DNA of 64,000 nucleotides from Viridibacterium sp047600765 (GTDB lineage Bacteria; Pseudomonadota; Gammaproteobacteria; Burkholderiales; Rhodocyclaceae): positions 868,001 through 932,000 of the forward strand of contig JASGKF010000002.1 in NCBI GenBank assembly GCA_047600765.1, in the 5' to 3' direction. Below are positions 1 to 9,174 of the stretch, piece by piece; within the stretch, counting starts at the first letter, position 1; each line of letters begins with the position of its first letter. The notes under the pieces were generated by a model. The model did not search any database. It saw nothing but the letters and a program-made list of their open reading frames with translations, and was not told the DNA's origin. The position numbers and the translations under genes were made by a program.

Positions 1-1074
1 CAAGTCGACGCTGCTGGCAAGCAACTGCCGTACATCGATCGTCTGCAACTGCAAGTGATCTCGGAGCCGGAAACCATCGTTCTCGCCATCATCAACGGCC
101 AGATCGACTTCCAGCTGCGTCACACGGCGAGCATCCAGAACCGTCCGGTGCTGGCTGAGAACCAGACCAAGGGCAAGTACAAGATCTTCAGCTCGTCGAA
201 CATGAACGCGAACGCTGCAGGTCTGTGGATCAACCACTCGACCAAGAATGCGAAGCTGCGCACTCTGATCCGCAATCACGACTTCCGCGAAGCCCTGTCG
301 GTCGCAATGGACCGCAAGGAAATCAACGACATCGTTTACCTGGGTCAAGCCACGCCGTGGCAATCGGGTCCGCTGCCGCAATCGAAGTGGTACAACGAGA
401 AGCTCGGCAAGCAGTACCTGAACCACGATCCGAAGCGCGCCAACGAACTGCTGGACAAGCTGGGTCTGACCAAGCGTGACGCTGAAGGCTTCCGTACCTA
501 CACGGACGGCGGTCGTGTCTCGATCGGCGCCATCGCCCAGATCGCCCAGACGACCATGGTTGACACGCTGGATCTCGTCCGCAAGCAATGGGCCAAGGTT
601 GGTATCGAGCTGCAGATTCAAACGTCGGAACGTACCCTGTTCTACGATCGCGCTGCTCAGAACAACTACGACATCAGCATCGACGTGTTCCCCGGCGGCC
701 TGGACGCAACCTTCAACCCGCGCGCTTTCGTGGCGGTGCACCCGCAAGAGTCCCGCATGAGCCTCGAGTGGACGAAGTACGCTCTGTCGGATGGCAAGCA
801 AGGTGAAAAGCCTTCGCCCAGCATGGAAAAGCGTCTGAAGCTGTACGAGCAATGGCAAACGGCGAAGACCGCAGCCGAAGCTGACGCCCTGTTCAAGCAG
901 ATCCTGCAAGAGTGTGCTGACGAGTTCGAAATCATCGGTACCGTCCGTCCCGCTGGCGATACGGCTGTTCGTAGCGCACGTCTGAACAACGTGTACGAAA
1001 ACATGCCGTCTGGCTGGACCTACCCGACCCCGGGTCCGTCCCTGCTGCAGCAATGGTTCTACAGCGCCAAGTAA
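1..1074 (+). CDS. ABC transporter substrate-binding protein, peptide/nickel type (5'-partial)
   Basis: The frame is open from the first base, so only the C-terminal 357 residues are seen. They match the solute-binding protein family 5 (DppA/OppA-like): the FREALSVAMDR segment followed by a region on return of the peptide backbone (DPKRANELLDKLG) is typical of the second lobe. Proteins of this family are periplasmic and hand oligopeptides or similar ligands to a two-permease ABC transporter. The two permeases and the fused ATPase follow directly on the same strand, separated by a short hairpin, so this is the ligand-binding part of that operon. The start and signal peptide lie outside the window. 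Substrate cannot be read from the sequence. Confidence 0.9.
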   Translation, partial: QVDAAGKQLPYIDRLQLQVISEPETIVLAIINGQIDFQLRHTASIQNRPVLAENQTKGKYKIFSSSNMNANAAGLWINHSTKNAKLRTLIRNHDFREALSVAMDRKEINDIVYLGQATPWQSGPLPQSKWYNEKLGKQYLNHDPKRANELLDKLGLTKRDAEGFRTYTDGGRVSIGAIAQIAQTTMVDTLDLVRKQWAKVGIELQIQTSERTLFYDRAAQNNYDISIDVFPGGLDATFNPRAFVAVHPQESRMSLEWTKYALSDGKQGEKPSPSMEKRLKLYEQWQTAKTAAEADALFKQILQECADEFEIIGTVRPAGDTAVRSARLNNVYENMPSGWTYPTPGPSLLQQWFYSAK

Positions 1075-1093
1075 GGCGCTGACCTGGTAGTGC

Positions 1094-1118
1094 CCCCGGG
1101 CGCGTTCAGCGTCCGGGG
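1094..1118 (+). terminator. Intra-operon hairpin between binding protein and permeases
   Basis: A 10-bp stem (one G-U pair) with a five-base loop lies 20 bases after the binding-protein stop and is followed by a weak T/C tract. It looks like a partial terminator or a 3' stabiliser. Such hairpins often let the binding protein be made in excess over the membrane parts. Position and structure are seen; the role is inferred. Confidence 0.5.
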
Positions 1119-1156
1119 TTTCCTTCCCCCTAGCGGTCTTTCAAGCGAGATTCACC

Positions 1157-2146
1157 GTGCTTTCCTATATCTTCCGACGTCTCCTGTCGGCGATCCCATT
1201 CATGTTTCTGGTATCGCTGACGGTCTTTATCCTGATCCAGTTGCCACCCGGCGACTTCGTTGACAGCCTGGTTGCACAGAAAGCCGCTTCCGGTGAAGTT
1301 ATGGAGTTGGCCGAACAGATCGACATGCGCCAGCGCTACGGTCTGGACCAGCCCATCATCGTCCAGTACTTTCACTGGATCACGAACATCCTGACCAAGT
1401 GGGACTTCGGCTATTCGTTCGAATGGAACAGCCCGGTGTCCGAACTTATCGGCGAGCGGATGAACCTGACCCTGATCCTGTCGATCGGGACGCTCATCCT
1501 GACTTGGGCCATGGCTCTGCCGATCGGTATTTACTCTGCAGTGCGTCGCTACTCGATTGGCGATTACATCTTCACGATGGTGGGCTTCATCGGTCTGGCC
1601 GTGCCCCCCTTCCTGATCGCACTGATCCTCATGTATCTGTCCGTCAAGTACTGGAGCCTTGACGTAACGGGCCTGTTCTCGGCGGAGTATCAAAATGCGC
1701 CGTGGTCTTGGGGCCGCGCAAAGGATCTGCTTGATCACCTTTGGATCCCGATGATCATCCTCGGTACGTCTTCGACGGCCAGCCTGATCCGTATCATGCG
1801 CGCCAACCTGATCGACCAGCTTTACATGCCTTACGTCGTGACGGCCCGCTCGAAGGGTCTGACCGAAGTGCGCCTGCTGGTGAAGTACCCGGTGCGCATT
1901 GCGCTGAACCCGTTCGTTTCCACGATCGGCATGATCCTGCCCCACCTCGTGTCGGGCGCCGTGATCACCTCCATCGTGCTGAACCTGCCCACAGCGGGTC
2001 CGCTGCTGTACACGGCACTGCTCTCGCAGGACATCTACCTTTCCGGCGCGTTCCTGCTGCTGCTGTGCATGATGACGGTTGTGGGAACCCTGATTTCCGA
2101 CATCCTCCTGGTTATTCTCGATCCGCGTATTAGGTTGGAACAATGA
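1157..2146 (+). CDS. ABC transporter permease, DppB/OppB family
   Basis: This 329-residue protein begins with the typical DppB/OppB N-terminus (membrane helix after YIFRRLL, then a long periplasmic loop with LPPGDFVD), and has six hydrophobic segments. The EAA loop region around residues 215-235 (VVTARSKGL) marks the site that contacts the ATPase. Length is normal for the family. The stop overlaps the start of the next permease in an ATGA, showing translational coupling. It forms the membrane channel with the downstream permease. Start chosen at the GTG at 1157, the first start after the hairpin, giving the family-typical N-terminus. Confidence 0.92.
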   Translation: MLSYIFRRLLSAIPFMFLVSLTVFILIQLPPGDFVDSLVAQKAASGEVMELAEQIDMRQRYGLDQPIIVQYFHWITNILTKWDFGYSFEWNSPVSELIGERMNLTLILSIGTLILTWAMALPIGIYSAVRRYSIGDYIFTMVGFIGLAVPPFLIALILMYLSVKYWSLDVTGLFSAEYQNAPWSWGRAKDLLDHLWIPMIILGTSSTASLIRIMRANLIDQLYMPYVVTARSKGLTEVRLLVKYPVRIALNPFVSTIGMILPHLVSGAVITSIVLNLPTAGPLLYTALLSQDIYLSGAFLLLLCMMTVVGTLISDILLVILDPRIRLEQ

Positions 2147-3303
2147 GCGACACTACTTCTTCGACGGCCTCCTCCTCCGTGCAGGTCAATATGGCCAACC
2201 TGCGGGGCGGCATTGAGCACGCTTCGCAGTGGACCCTGATGTGGCTGCGCTTCAAGAAGCACAAGCTGGCCCTCATCAGCATGTACATCGTGGTCGGCCT
2301 GTACGTCATGGCTTTGTTCTCCGAGTTCCTCGCGCCTTTCGATCCGGAAGAGGCACTGAAGGGCAAGGGAGAGGTCAAGGCCAAGGCCTACCACCCGCCG
2401 CAAGCGATTCATCTGTTCGATGGCAGCGGTTTCAACCCGCATGTGCAGATCCTGAAGGAAACGGTTGACCCCGTCTCGCTGCGCAAGACCTACGTGCCGG
2501 ATGGCGACAACAAGATTGAAGTGTCGTTCTTCGTGCGTGGTTTCGAGTACAACTTCCTGGGCCTGTTCAAGAGCGACGTGCACTTTTTCGGCCCCAAGGA
2601 AAAGGGCAGGGTGTTCTACCTGTTCGGCTCCGACCGTCAGGGTCGTGACATGTTCAGCCGTGTGATTTACGGCGGGCGATTCACCCTGTCGCTGGGTCTG
2701 ATCGGTGTGTTCCTGTCCGTTGTGCTCGGTCTGATCCTGGGTGGTATCTCGGGTTACTACGGCGGCAAGATCGACTGGTTCATCCAGCGCTTGGTGGAGT
2801 TCATCATCTCCCTGCCGACGATTCCGATCTGGCTGGCCATGGCTGCCGTGCTGCCGAAGGACTGGCCGCCGCACTACCAGTACATGGCGGTGACGGTCAT
2901 CATCTCGCTGATCGGCTGGACGCAACTTGCACGCGTGGTGCGTGGCCGTCTGCTGGCCATGCGTGGTGAAGTGTTCGTCATTGCTGCACAGCTGGATGGC
3001 TGTAGCGAAGCACGTGTGATCTTCCGTCACATGCTGCCCTCGCTGGCTTCGCACATCATCGCGGCCGTGACGCTGGCCATCCCGATGATGATTCTGGCGG
3101 AAACCTCGCTGTCCTTCCTCGGCCTCGGCCTGCAGCCGCCCGCCATCAGCTGGGGTGTGTTGTTGAAGGAAGCACAGAACATCCGTTCCATTGCTGCGGC
3201 ACCCTGGCTGTTCATTCCCGGCGCCATGGTTGTGATAGCCGTGTTGGCTCTGAACTTCATGGGCGATGGTCTGCGCGATGCTGCCGACCCCTACACGCAC
3301 TGA
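2143..3303 (+). CDS. ABC transporter permease, DppC/OppC family
   Basis: The second permease (386 residues) carries the N-terminal OppC_N hydrophobic segment, then a long soluble insert between the first and second helices, then the FGSDRQGRDMFSRVIYGGR motif that opens the OppC transport domain, and the EAA loop (about residues 280-300). It is longer than most DppC proteins (about 300), as in YejE and OppC-like proteins with an extended periplasmic loop. It is coupled by an ATGA overlap to the upstream permease and is followed after 31 bases by the ATPase gene. Confidence 0.92.
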   Translation: MSDTTSSTASSSVQVNMANLRGGIEHASQWTLMWLRFKKHKLALISMYIVVGLYVMALFSEFLAPFDPEEALKGKGEVKAKAYHPPQAIHLFDGSGFNPHVQILKETVDPVSLRKTYVPDGDNKIEVSFFVRGFEYNFLGLFKSDVHFFGPKEKGRVFYLFGSDRQGRDMFSRVIYGGRFTLSLGLIGVFLSVVLGLILGGISGYYGGKIDWFIQRLVEFIISLPTIPIWLAMAAVLPKDWPPHYQYMAVTVIISLIGWTQLARVVRGRLLAMRGEVFVIAAQLDGCSEARVIFRHMLPSLASHIIAAVTLAIPMMILAETSLSFLGLGLQPPAISWGVLLKEAQNIRSIAAAPWLFIPGAMVVIAVLALNFMGDGLRDAADPYTH

Positions 3304-3334
3304 GCGACAAGCAATCAGCAGATAGGTAGATAAC

Positions 3335-5065
3335 GTGAATACCAATTCCAGTGACATCATTCTCGACGTCCGCAACCTGCGTACCCACTTCGGTACGGGC
3401 GAAAAGGCCGTGCGTGCCGTCGATGACATCAGCTTCCAGATCCAGCGCGGCAAGACGCTCTGCATCGTGGGCGAATCCGGTTCCGGCAAGACCGTGGCGG
3501 CTCGCTCCGTGATGCAGATCGTGGATCACCCTGGTCGTATCGAAGGTGGTCAGATCATGTATTACGGCGGTGAGAGCGGCCAGGGCGTTGACCTTGCCCA
3601 GCTGCACCCGCGTGGCAAGGAGATCCGTGGCATCCGTGGTAAGGAAATCGCCATGATCTTCCAGGAGCCGATGACCTCGCTGTCGCCGATCCACACGATC
3701 GGTAACCAGATCTGTGAATCCATCCTCCTGCACCAGAAGGTCGACAAGGACGAGGCTCGCGCCCGTGCCATCGAACTGCTGCGTCGGGTCGAGATTCCCA
3801 ACCCGGCCGTGGCTATCGACAAATTCACCTTCGAGTATTCGGGTGGTATGCGTCAGCGCGCCATGATCGCCATGGCTCTGGCCTGCAACCCGAAGATCCT
3901 GATCGCCGACGAACCGACGACCGCTCTGGACGTGACGACGCAAGCTGAAATCCTCGCGCTCATCAAGGAACTGCAGAACTCCTACGGCATGGCCGTGCTG
4001 TTCATCACCCATGACATGGGTGTTGTGGCAGAAATCGCCGACGAAATCGGCGTCATGCTCAACGGCAAGATGCTTGAGTTCGGACCGTCCGAGCAGATCT
4101 TCTACTCGGCACAGCATGAGTACACCGGCAAGCTGATCGACTCCGTGCGCAAGCTCGAAACCTCGGCACGCCGTGCCCGCAACATGAAGGTTTCGGAACG
4201 CAAGCTGCTCGAAGTGCGTGGCGTCTCGAAGATCTACCCGGGTCGCAAGACCTTCTTGGGTGGCAACAAGGCCAGCGCTCCGTTCAAGGCTCTCGACAAG
4301 GTCTCCATCGACCTTTACGAAGGCGAGAACCTCGGTATCGTGGGTGAGTCGGGCTCCGGCAAGACCACGCTGGGCAACTGCCTGATCCGCGTGCTGAACC
4401 TGACCGAAGGTGAAGTGCTGTACCGCATGGGCAGCGGCTCCATCGTCGATCTGGCCAAGTCGAAGAAGTCCGAGCTGCGCAATGTCCACCGTGAAGTGCG
4501 GATGGTGTTCCAGGATCCGTTCGCTTCGCTGAACCCGCGTATGACCATCGGTCAGATCGTCGGCGAGCCGCTGCTGGTGAACAAGGTCTGTGAAGGTGCA
4601 GCCCTGCGTGAACGCGTGGCAGAAGTGCTCGGCATGGTCGGTATGCCTGCGCAAGCCATGGAACGCTATCCGCATGCGTTCTCCGGTGGTCAGCGTCAGC
4701 GTATCGGTATTGCCCGCGCACTGGCACTGAACCCGCGCCTGATCATCGCTGACGAAGCGACTTCGGCGCTGGACGTGACCCTGCGTTCGCAGATCCTCGA
4801 CCTGCTGCTGGATCTGCAGGAACGACTGAACCTCAGTTTCATCCTGATCTCGCACGATATCGGCGTGATCCGTTACTTCTGCGACCGCGTGGCCGTGATG
4901 TACAAGGGCCAGGTGGTGGAAACCGGTCTCGCCGACAAGATCTGTGGCGAACCTGAGCATCCCTATACCAAGGCGCTCATTTCCGCCGTGCCGGGTACCC
5001 ACCCGCGCGACAAGCGCATTGTCAATCGCCACCGTTACACCGGCGATCAGGGCAAGGCTGCCTGA
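3335..5065 (+). CDS. ABC transporter ATP-binding protein, two fused nucleotide-binding domains (DppD-DppF / YejF type)
   Basis: A 576-residue protein with two complete ABC ATPase domains. Each has a Walker A (GESGSGKT), an ABC signature (YSGGMRQR in the first, FSGGQRQR in the second), Walker B (ADEPTTALD; ADEATSALD) and an H-loop (THD; SHD). Each half also shows the oligopeptide-transporter C-terminal element (HEYTGKL; HPYTKAL). In most peptide transporters these are two polypeptides; the fusion resembles YejF and related proteins. A GTG start at 3335 is used because it directly precedes the conserved first domain. It is the last gene of the operon and ends before a strong terminator. It energises transport on the cytoplasmic side. 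Confidence 0.93.
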   Translation: MNTNSSDIILDVRNLRTHFGTGEKAVRAVDDISFQIQRGKTLCIVGESGSGKTVAARSVMQIVDHPGRIEGGQIMYYGGESGQGVDLAQLHPRGKEIRGIRGKEIAMIFQEPMTSLSPIHTIGNQICESILLHQKVDKDEARARAIELLRRVEIPNPAVAIDKFTFEYSGGMRQRAMIAMALACNPKILIADEPTTALDVTTQAEILALIKELQNSYGMAVLFITHDMGVVAEIADEIGVMLNGKMLEFGPSEQIFYSAQHEYTGKLIDSVRKLETSARRARNMKVSERKLLEVRGVSKIYPGRKTFLGGNKASAPFKALDKVSIDLYEGENLGIVGESGSGKTTLGNCLIRVLNLTEGEVLYRMGSGSIVDLAKSKKSELRNVHREVRMVFQDPFASLNPRMTIGQIVGEPLLVNKVCEGAALRERVAEVLGMVGMPAQAMERYPHAFSGGQRQRIGIARALALNPRLIIADEATSALDVTLRSQILDLLLDLQERLNLSFILISHDIGVIRYFCDRVAVMYKGQVVETGLADKICGEPEHPYTKALISAVPGTHPRDKRIVNRHRYTGDQGKAA

Positions 5066-5087
5066 GGCAGGAAACAGCAGTAAGGGA

Positions 5088-5116
5088 AAGGCCGCAGCTT
5101 GCTGCGGCCTTTTTCA
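5088..5116 (+). terminator. Rho-independent terminator of the peptide ABC operon
   Basis: Perfect 11-bp GC-rich inverted repeat (AAGGCCGCAGC and its complement) with a minimal loop, running into a T stretch at 5110-5114, 22 bases after the ATPase stop. Confidence 0.88.
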
Positions 5117-5299
5117 TTGTTGTGCCGGCTTTCCTCCGGAACCAATGCGGCATCGGTGCGTCAGACAAGCCGCCGGACGCCGGAAGATGGCGTTCTGAAT
5201 TCATAGCTGTCTTCGTGCTAAGCGACGACGCATTTGTGCTGAAATGTGCCGGCAACAGCTGGAATAATCTGGTCTGATTTCTTCCCGGAGTACCCATCC

Positions 5300-6304
5300 A
5301 TGAGTCCTACCCTGTTCAAACTGCTGGCGGCGGTCAGCCTTGCTATCGGGCTGCAGGCCGCCCAGGCGCAAGCCACTGACATCCTGAATGTGTCCTACGA
5401 CGTCGCGCGTGACGTGTTCAAGGACTACAACCCCAAGTTCATCGCGGCCTACAAGGCGAAGACGGGCGAGACCATCGAGGTGAAGCAGTCGCATGCCGGT
5501 TCGACGGGGCAGGTGCGCAAGGTGGCGGATGGTCTGGAAGCCGATGTGGTGACCATGAACCAGGCGACCGACATCAACTTCCTCGCCGCGCAAGGCCTGG
5601 TGGCGAAAGACTGGGCGAGCAAATTCCCGAACAATGCGGCACCCTACACCTCGACGATGATCTTCATCGTGCGCAAGGGCAACCCGAAGGCCATCAAGGA
5701 CTGGCCGGATCTGGCCAAGGCCGGTACGTCGTTGATCATTCCGCATCCCAAGAACACGGGTAACGGTCGTTACACCTACCTCGCGGCCTGGGGCTACGCG
5801 CTGCGTCAGCCCGGCGGCAATGACAAGACCGCGGCTGCCTTCGTGGGCTCGGTGCTGAAGAACGCACCGCTGTTCGCACCGGGTGGCCGCGATGCGACGA
5901 CGACCTTCATCCAGCGTGGTCAGGGTGATGTACTGGTGACCTTCGAGAGCGAGGCCGAGCTGATTGCCAAGGAATTCGGTCGTGGCGGTTTCGAGGTGGT
6001 CTATCCCAGCCAGTCCATCCTGACCGAGCTGCCGGTGGCCATCGTCAACAAGGTCGTCGACAAGCGCGGCACGCGCAAGGTGGCGCAGGCATATCTGGAA
6101 TACCTGTGGAGCAAGGAAGCGCAGGAGAACGCCGCGCAGAACTACATCCGCCCGCGTGATGCCGAAGTGCTGAAGAAGTACGCCGCGCAGTTCCCGGCTA
6201 TCAAGACCTTCACCGTCGACGAGACCTTTGGCGGCTGGGAAAAGGCGACTGCAGCCCACTTCAAGGATGGCGCCAGCTTCGACCAGATTTACCAGTTGAA
6301 GTAA
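5300..6304 (+). CDS. sbp: Sulfate-binding periplasmic protein
   Basis: This 334-residue protein has a cleavable signal peptide (cut after AAQAQA) and the hallmark sulfate-binding-protein sequence starting ILNVSYDVARD, with the QSHAGSTGQVRKV and FVGSVLKNAP segments. It binds sulfate (or thiosulfate) in the periplasm for the CysTWA transporter encoded next. An upstream in-frame ATG at 5246 would add residues before the signal peptide and has no signal-like N-terminus, so the ATG at 5300, 10 bases after a GGAG, was chosen. Family assignment is firm; sulfate versus thiosulfate preference is not visible. Confidence 0.93.
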   Translation: MSPTLFKLLAAVSLAIGLQAAQAQATDILNVSYDVARDVFKDYNPKFIAAYKAKTGETIEVKQSHAGSTGQVRKVADGLEADVVTMNQATDINFLAAQGLVAKDWASKFPNNAAPYTSTMIFIVRKGNPKAIKDWPDLAKAGTSLIIPHPKNTGNGRYTYLAAWGYALRQPGGNDKTAAAFVGSVLKNAPLFAPGGRDATTTFIQRGQGDVLVTFESEAELIAKEFGRGGFEVVYPSQSILTELPVAIVNKVVDKRGTRKVAQAYLEYLWSKEAQENAAQNYIRPRDAEVLKKYAAQFPAIKTFTVDETFGGWEKATAAHFKDGASFDQIYQLK

Positions 6305-6328
6305 GCTAGCCAGGCTTTTGCAGTACAG

Positions 6329-6352
6329 GAAGCGGCCCAACCGGGCCGCTTC
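6329..6352 (+). terminator. Hairpin between sbp and cysT
   Basis: A 10-bp stem with an AACC loop follows the sbp stop by 24 bases. The T-tract after it is poor, so it is more likely a partial terminator or mRNA 3'-end stabiliser than a full stop. It mirrors the hairpin at 1094-1118 after the other binding-protein gene. Confidence 0.5.
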
Positions 6353-6374
6353 GTCCTTTCTGATCCAGCTCGAC

Positions 6375-7247
6375 ATGTTCTCTCGACCACAACGCCTGCA
6401 CGTGCTGCCCGGCTTCAAGCTCTCGCTGGGCTATGCGCTGCTCTATCTTTCGCTGCTGATCCTGATTCCGCTCGCGGCCCTGATCATCAAGAGCGCCACA
6501 CTCGACGCGGCTGGCTTCTGGGCGGTGGCGACCAGCGAGCGTGCGCTGGCGTCGTACCGCGTGACTTTCGGTTGTTCGTTGCTGGCGGCTGTCATCAACA
6601 GCTTCTTCGGCCTCATCGTGGCCTGGGTGCTGGTGCGTTATGACTTCCCCGGCAAGCGCGTGCTCGACGCTTTCGTCGACCTGCCTTTCGCATTGCCCAC
6701 CGCAGTGGCCGGCATCACGCTGACTACGCTGTACGCCAACACGGGCTGGATCGGCATGTGGACCGAGGGCGAATTGGGCTGGAGGATCGCCTTCACGCCG
6801 GCCGGCATTGTCGTGGCGCTGATCTTCATCGGCATTCCCTTCGTGGTGCGCACGGTGCAGCCGGTCATCGAGGACATCGAGCCCGAGATCGAAGAGGCTG
6901 CCGCGACGCTGGGCGCCACGCGCTGGCAGACCTTCCGCCGCGTGTTGTTGCCGGCGATTTTTCCGGCGCTGCTGACGGGCTTCACGCTCGCTTTCTCACG
7001 CGCCATCGGCGAATTCGGTTCGGTGGTGTTCATCGCCGGCAACATGCCTCTGGTGTCCGAGATCACGCCCTTGCTGATCATCGCCAAGCTGGAGCAGTAC
7101 GACGTGGTGGGTGCTGCGGTGCTGGGCGTGATGATGCTGGTTGTGTCCTTCGTGCTGCTGCTGGGCATCAATGCGCTGCAGTGGTGGGCGGCGAACCGGC
7201 ATCGTGGTGAAGTGCGTGAGCTCGCACCGCCGGGGGTGAAGGCATGA
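6375..7247 (+). CDS. cysT: Sulfate ABC transporter permease CysT (CysU)
   Basis: A 290-residue integral membrane protein with six hydrophobic segments. It opens with the CysT-typical LPGFKLSLGYALLYLSLL and has the FVDLPFALPTAVAGITLTTLYA region and the binding-protein-dependent transport signature EEAAATLGATRWQTFRRVLLP (about residues 175-195), the coupling loop that docks on CysA. The ATG at 6375 was preferred to an upstream TTG at 6318, which lies before the intergenic hairpin. The stop overlaps cysW by ATGA. Confidence 0.93.
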   Translation: MFSRPQRLHVLPGFKLSLGYALLYLSLLILIPLAALIIKSATLDAAGFWAVATSERALASYRVTFGCSLLAAVINSFFGLIVAWVLVRYDFPGKRVLDAFVDLPFALPTAVAGITLTTLYANTGWIGMWTEGELGWRIAFTPAGIVVALIFIGIPFVVRTVQPVIEDIEPEIEEAAATLGATRWQTFRRVLLPAIFPALLTGFTLAFSRAIGEFGSVVFIAGNMPLVSEITPLLIIAKLEQYDVVGAAVLGVMMLVVSFVLLLGINALQWWAANRHRGEVRELAPPGVKA

Positions 7248-8104
7248 AGAGGGTAAATTCAGAATCGCGCGCCGTGCGCTGGAGCCTGATCGCGACTGCT
7301 GTCGCCTTCATGTTCCTGTTCCTCGGCTTGCCGCTGGCGACCGTGTTTGTCGAAGCCTTTCGCCATGGTGTGGGTGCCTACTTCGAAGCGCTCAAGGATC
7401 CGGGCACCCTGCATGCGATGTGGCTGACGGTGGGCATTGCACTGTTCGTACTGCCGCTCAACATTGCGTTCGGTATCGCGGCGTCGTGGGCCATCGCGCG
7501 TTTTGACTTCCGTGGCAAGAGCTTGCTGGTAACGCTGATCGATCTGCCTTTCGCGGTGAGTCCCGTTGTCGCAGGCTTGTTGTTCATCCTCATCTTCGGT
7601 TCGCGCGGCTGGTTCGGCCCCTGGCTGCAGGCACATGACATCAAGATCATCTTCGCCATCCCCGGCATGATCATCGCGACCATGTTCATCACCTTTCCCT
7701 ACATCGCGCGCGAGCTGATTCCGCTGATGCAGGCACAGGGCAAGGACGAGGAAGAGGCGGCCGTATCGCTGGGGGCGACTGGCTGGCAGATGTTCCGCCG
7801 CGTCACGCTGCCCAACATCAAGTGGGGCCTGCTGTATGGCGTGATCCTTGCCAACGCGCGCGCCATGGGCGAGTTCGGCGCGGTCAGCGTGGTCAGTGGG
7901 CACATCCGTGGCGAGACCAATACGCTGCCGCTACACGTTGAAATCCTCTACAACGAATACAACTCGGTCGGCGCTTTCGCTGCAGCCTCGGTGCTGGCCC
8001 TGCTGGCCTTGCTGACCCTGGTGGCGAAGATCTTCGTCGAATGGCGCATGGCGCGCGAGACTGTCACGCTGGCAACCGATTTTTCTGGTGAGAAAACCTC
8101 ATGA
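7244..8104 (+). CDS. cysW: Sulfate ABC transporter permease CysW
   Basis: A 286-residue membrane protein, the second sulfate permease. It carries the CysW-specific TLIDLPFAVSPVVAGL segment and the coupling loop EEEAAVSLGATGWQMFRRVTLP, and ends with the GEFGAVSVVSGHIRGETNT and LHVEILYNEYN stretches that separate CysW from CysT. It overlaps cysT and cysA by ATGA at both ends, so the three genes are translationally coupled. Confidence 0.94.
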   Translation: MKRVNSESRAVRWSLIATAVAFMFLFLGLPLATVFVEAFRHGVGAYFEALKDPGTLHAMWLTVGIALFVLPLNIAFGIAASWAIARFDFRGKSLLVTLIDLPFAVSPVVAGLLFILIFGSRGWFGPWLQAHDIKIIFAIPGMIIATMFITFPYIARELIPLMQAQGKDEEEAAVSLGATGWQMFRRVTLPNIKWGLLYGVILANARAMGEFGAVSVVSGHIRGETNTLPLHVEILYNEYNSVGAFAAASVLALLALLTLVAKIFVEWRMARETVTLATDFSGEKTS

Positions 8105-9162
8105 GTATCGAGATCCGCAACATCACGAAACGCTTCGGCAACTTCGTTGCGCTCGACAATGTGTCGCTGGATATTCCTTCCGGCGAGCTCGTCGCGCTGC
8201 TGGGCCCGTCGGGTTGTGGCAAGACGACCCTGCTGCGCATCATCGCCGGCATGGAGTCGGCCGATGCGGGACAGGTGATGTTTGCCGGCGATGACGCAAC
8301 TCATGTGCACACGCGCGAGCGCAAGGTCGGTTTCGTGTTCCAGCACTACGCGCTGTTCCGCCACATGAGCGTGTTCGAGAACGTGGCTTTCGGCCTGCGC
8401 GTCAAGCCGCGCAACGAGCGCCCGTCCGAAGCGGAAATCCGTGATCGTGTGATGAAGCTTCTGGGTCTCGTGCAGCTCGACTGGCTGGCCGAGCGCTATC
8501 CCTCGCAACTCTCAGGTGGTCAGCGTCAGCGTATCGCGCTTGCACGCGCGCTGGCTGTCGAACCCAAGGTGCTGCTGCTCGACGAGCCTTTCGGTGCGCT
8601 GGACACGCAGGTGCGCAAGGAGCTGCGTCGCTGGCTGCGTCGCCTGCATGACGAAATGCATATCGCATCGGTGTTCGTGACGCACGATCAGGAAGAGGCA
8701 CTGGAAGTGGCCGACCGTGTGGTCGTGATGAACAAGGGTCACATCGAACAGATGGGCACGCCCGACGAGGTCTACACCGCACCTGCGACGCCCTTCGTTT
8801 ACAGCTTCCTCGGCAACGTGAACGTCTTCCACAACCGCCTCAACGGCCCCTGGGCCGAGGTGCAACGTGCCGAAGGGGATAACTCGACGGCTTTCGTGCG
8901 GCCGCATGAGATCGATATCCTGCGCGAGTCACGCGAACACGCCATCTCCGCCAAAGTGCTGCACGTGCAGGCCATCGGCCCGCTGGTGCGCGTCGAGCTG
9001 CAACACGAGAGTGAAGTGATCGAGGTGTCGCTGACGCGCGAGCGTCACTTGCAGCTGGATCTGCAGAGCGGTGAGTCTGTGTGGTTGCTGCCGCGTCAGG
9101 TGACGGTGTTCAAGGCACCGGATGCCGAGCCGCAGCGCTGGGTGCCGGACTGGGTGATCTGA
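8101..9162 (+). CDS. cysA: Sulfate/thiosulfate import ATP-binding protein CysA
   Basis: A 353-residue ABC ATPase with Walker A GPSGCGKTT, Q-loop FQHYALFRHMSVFENVAFGL, signature LSGGQRQR, Walker B LLLDEPFGALD and H-loop VTHDQEEA, followed by the TOBE-like C-terminal domain found in CysA (about residues 240-353, beginning near the FLGNVNVF element). It drives sulfate uptake through CysTW. It starts within the cysW stop (ATGA) and is the last gene of the sbp-cysTWA operon; no strong terminator is seen before the convergent gene at 9175. Confidence 0.95.
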   Translation: MSIEIRNITKRFGNFVALDNVSLDIPSGELVALLGPSGCGKTTLLRIIAGMESADAGQVMFAGDDATHVHTRERKVGFVFQHYALFRHMSVFENVAFGLRVKPRNERPSEAEIRDRVMKLLGLVQLDWLAERYPSQLSGGQRQRIALARALAVEPKVLLLDEPFGALDTQVRKELRRWLRRLHDEMHIASVFVTHDQEEALEVADRVVVMNKGHIEQMGTPDEVYTAPATPFVYSFLGNVNVFHNRLNGPWAEVQRAEGDNSTAFVRPHEIDILRESREHAISAKVLHVQAIGPLVRVELQHESEVIEVSLTRERHLQLDLQSGESVWLLPRQVTVFKAPDAEPQRWVPDWVI

Positions 9163-9174
9163 CGGCGCCAGGCC

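Noticed and set aside
2035..5032. Long minus-strand frames opposite the peptide ABC genes
   Set aside because: Composition is His/Arg/Gln-rich and mirrors the coding strand of conserved ABC proteins; no start signal or family.
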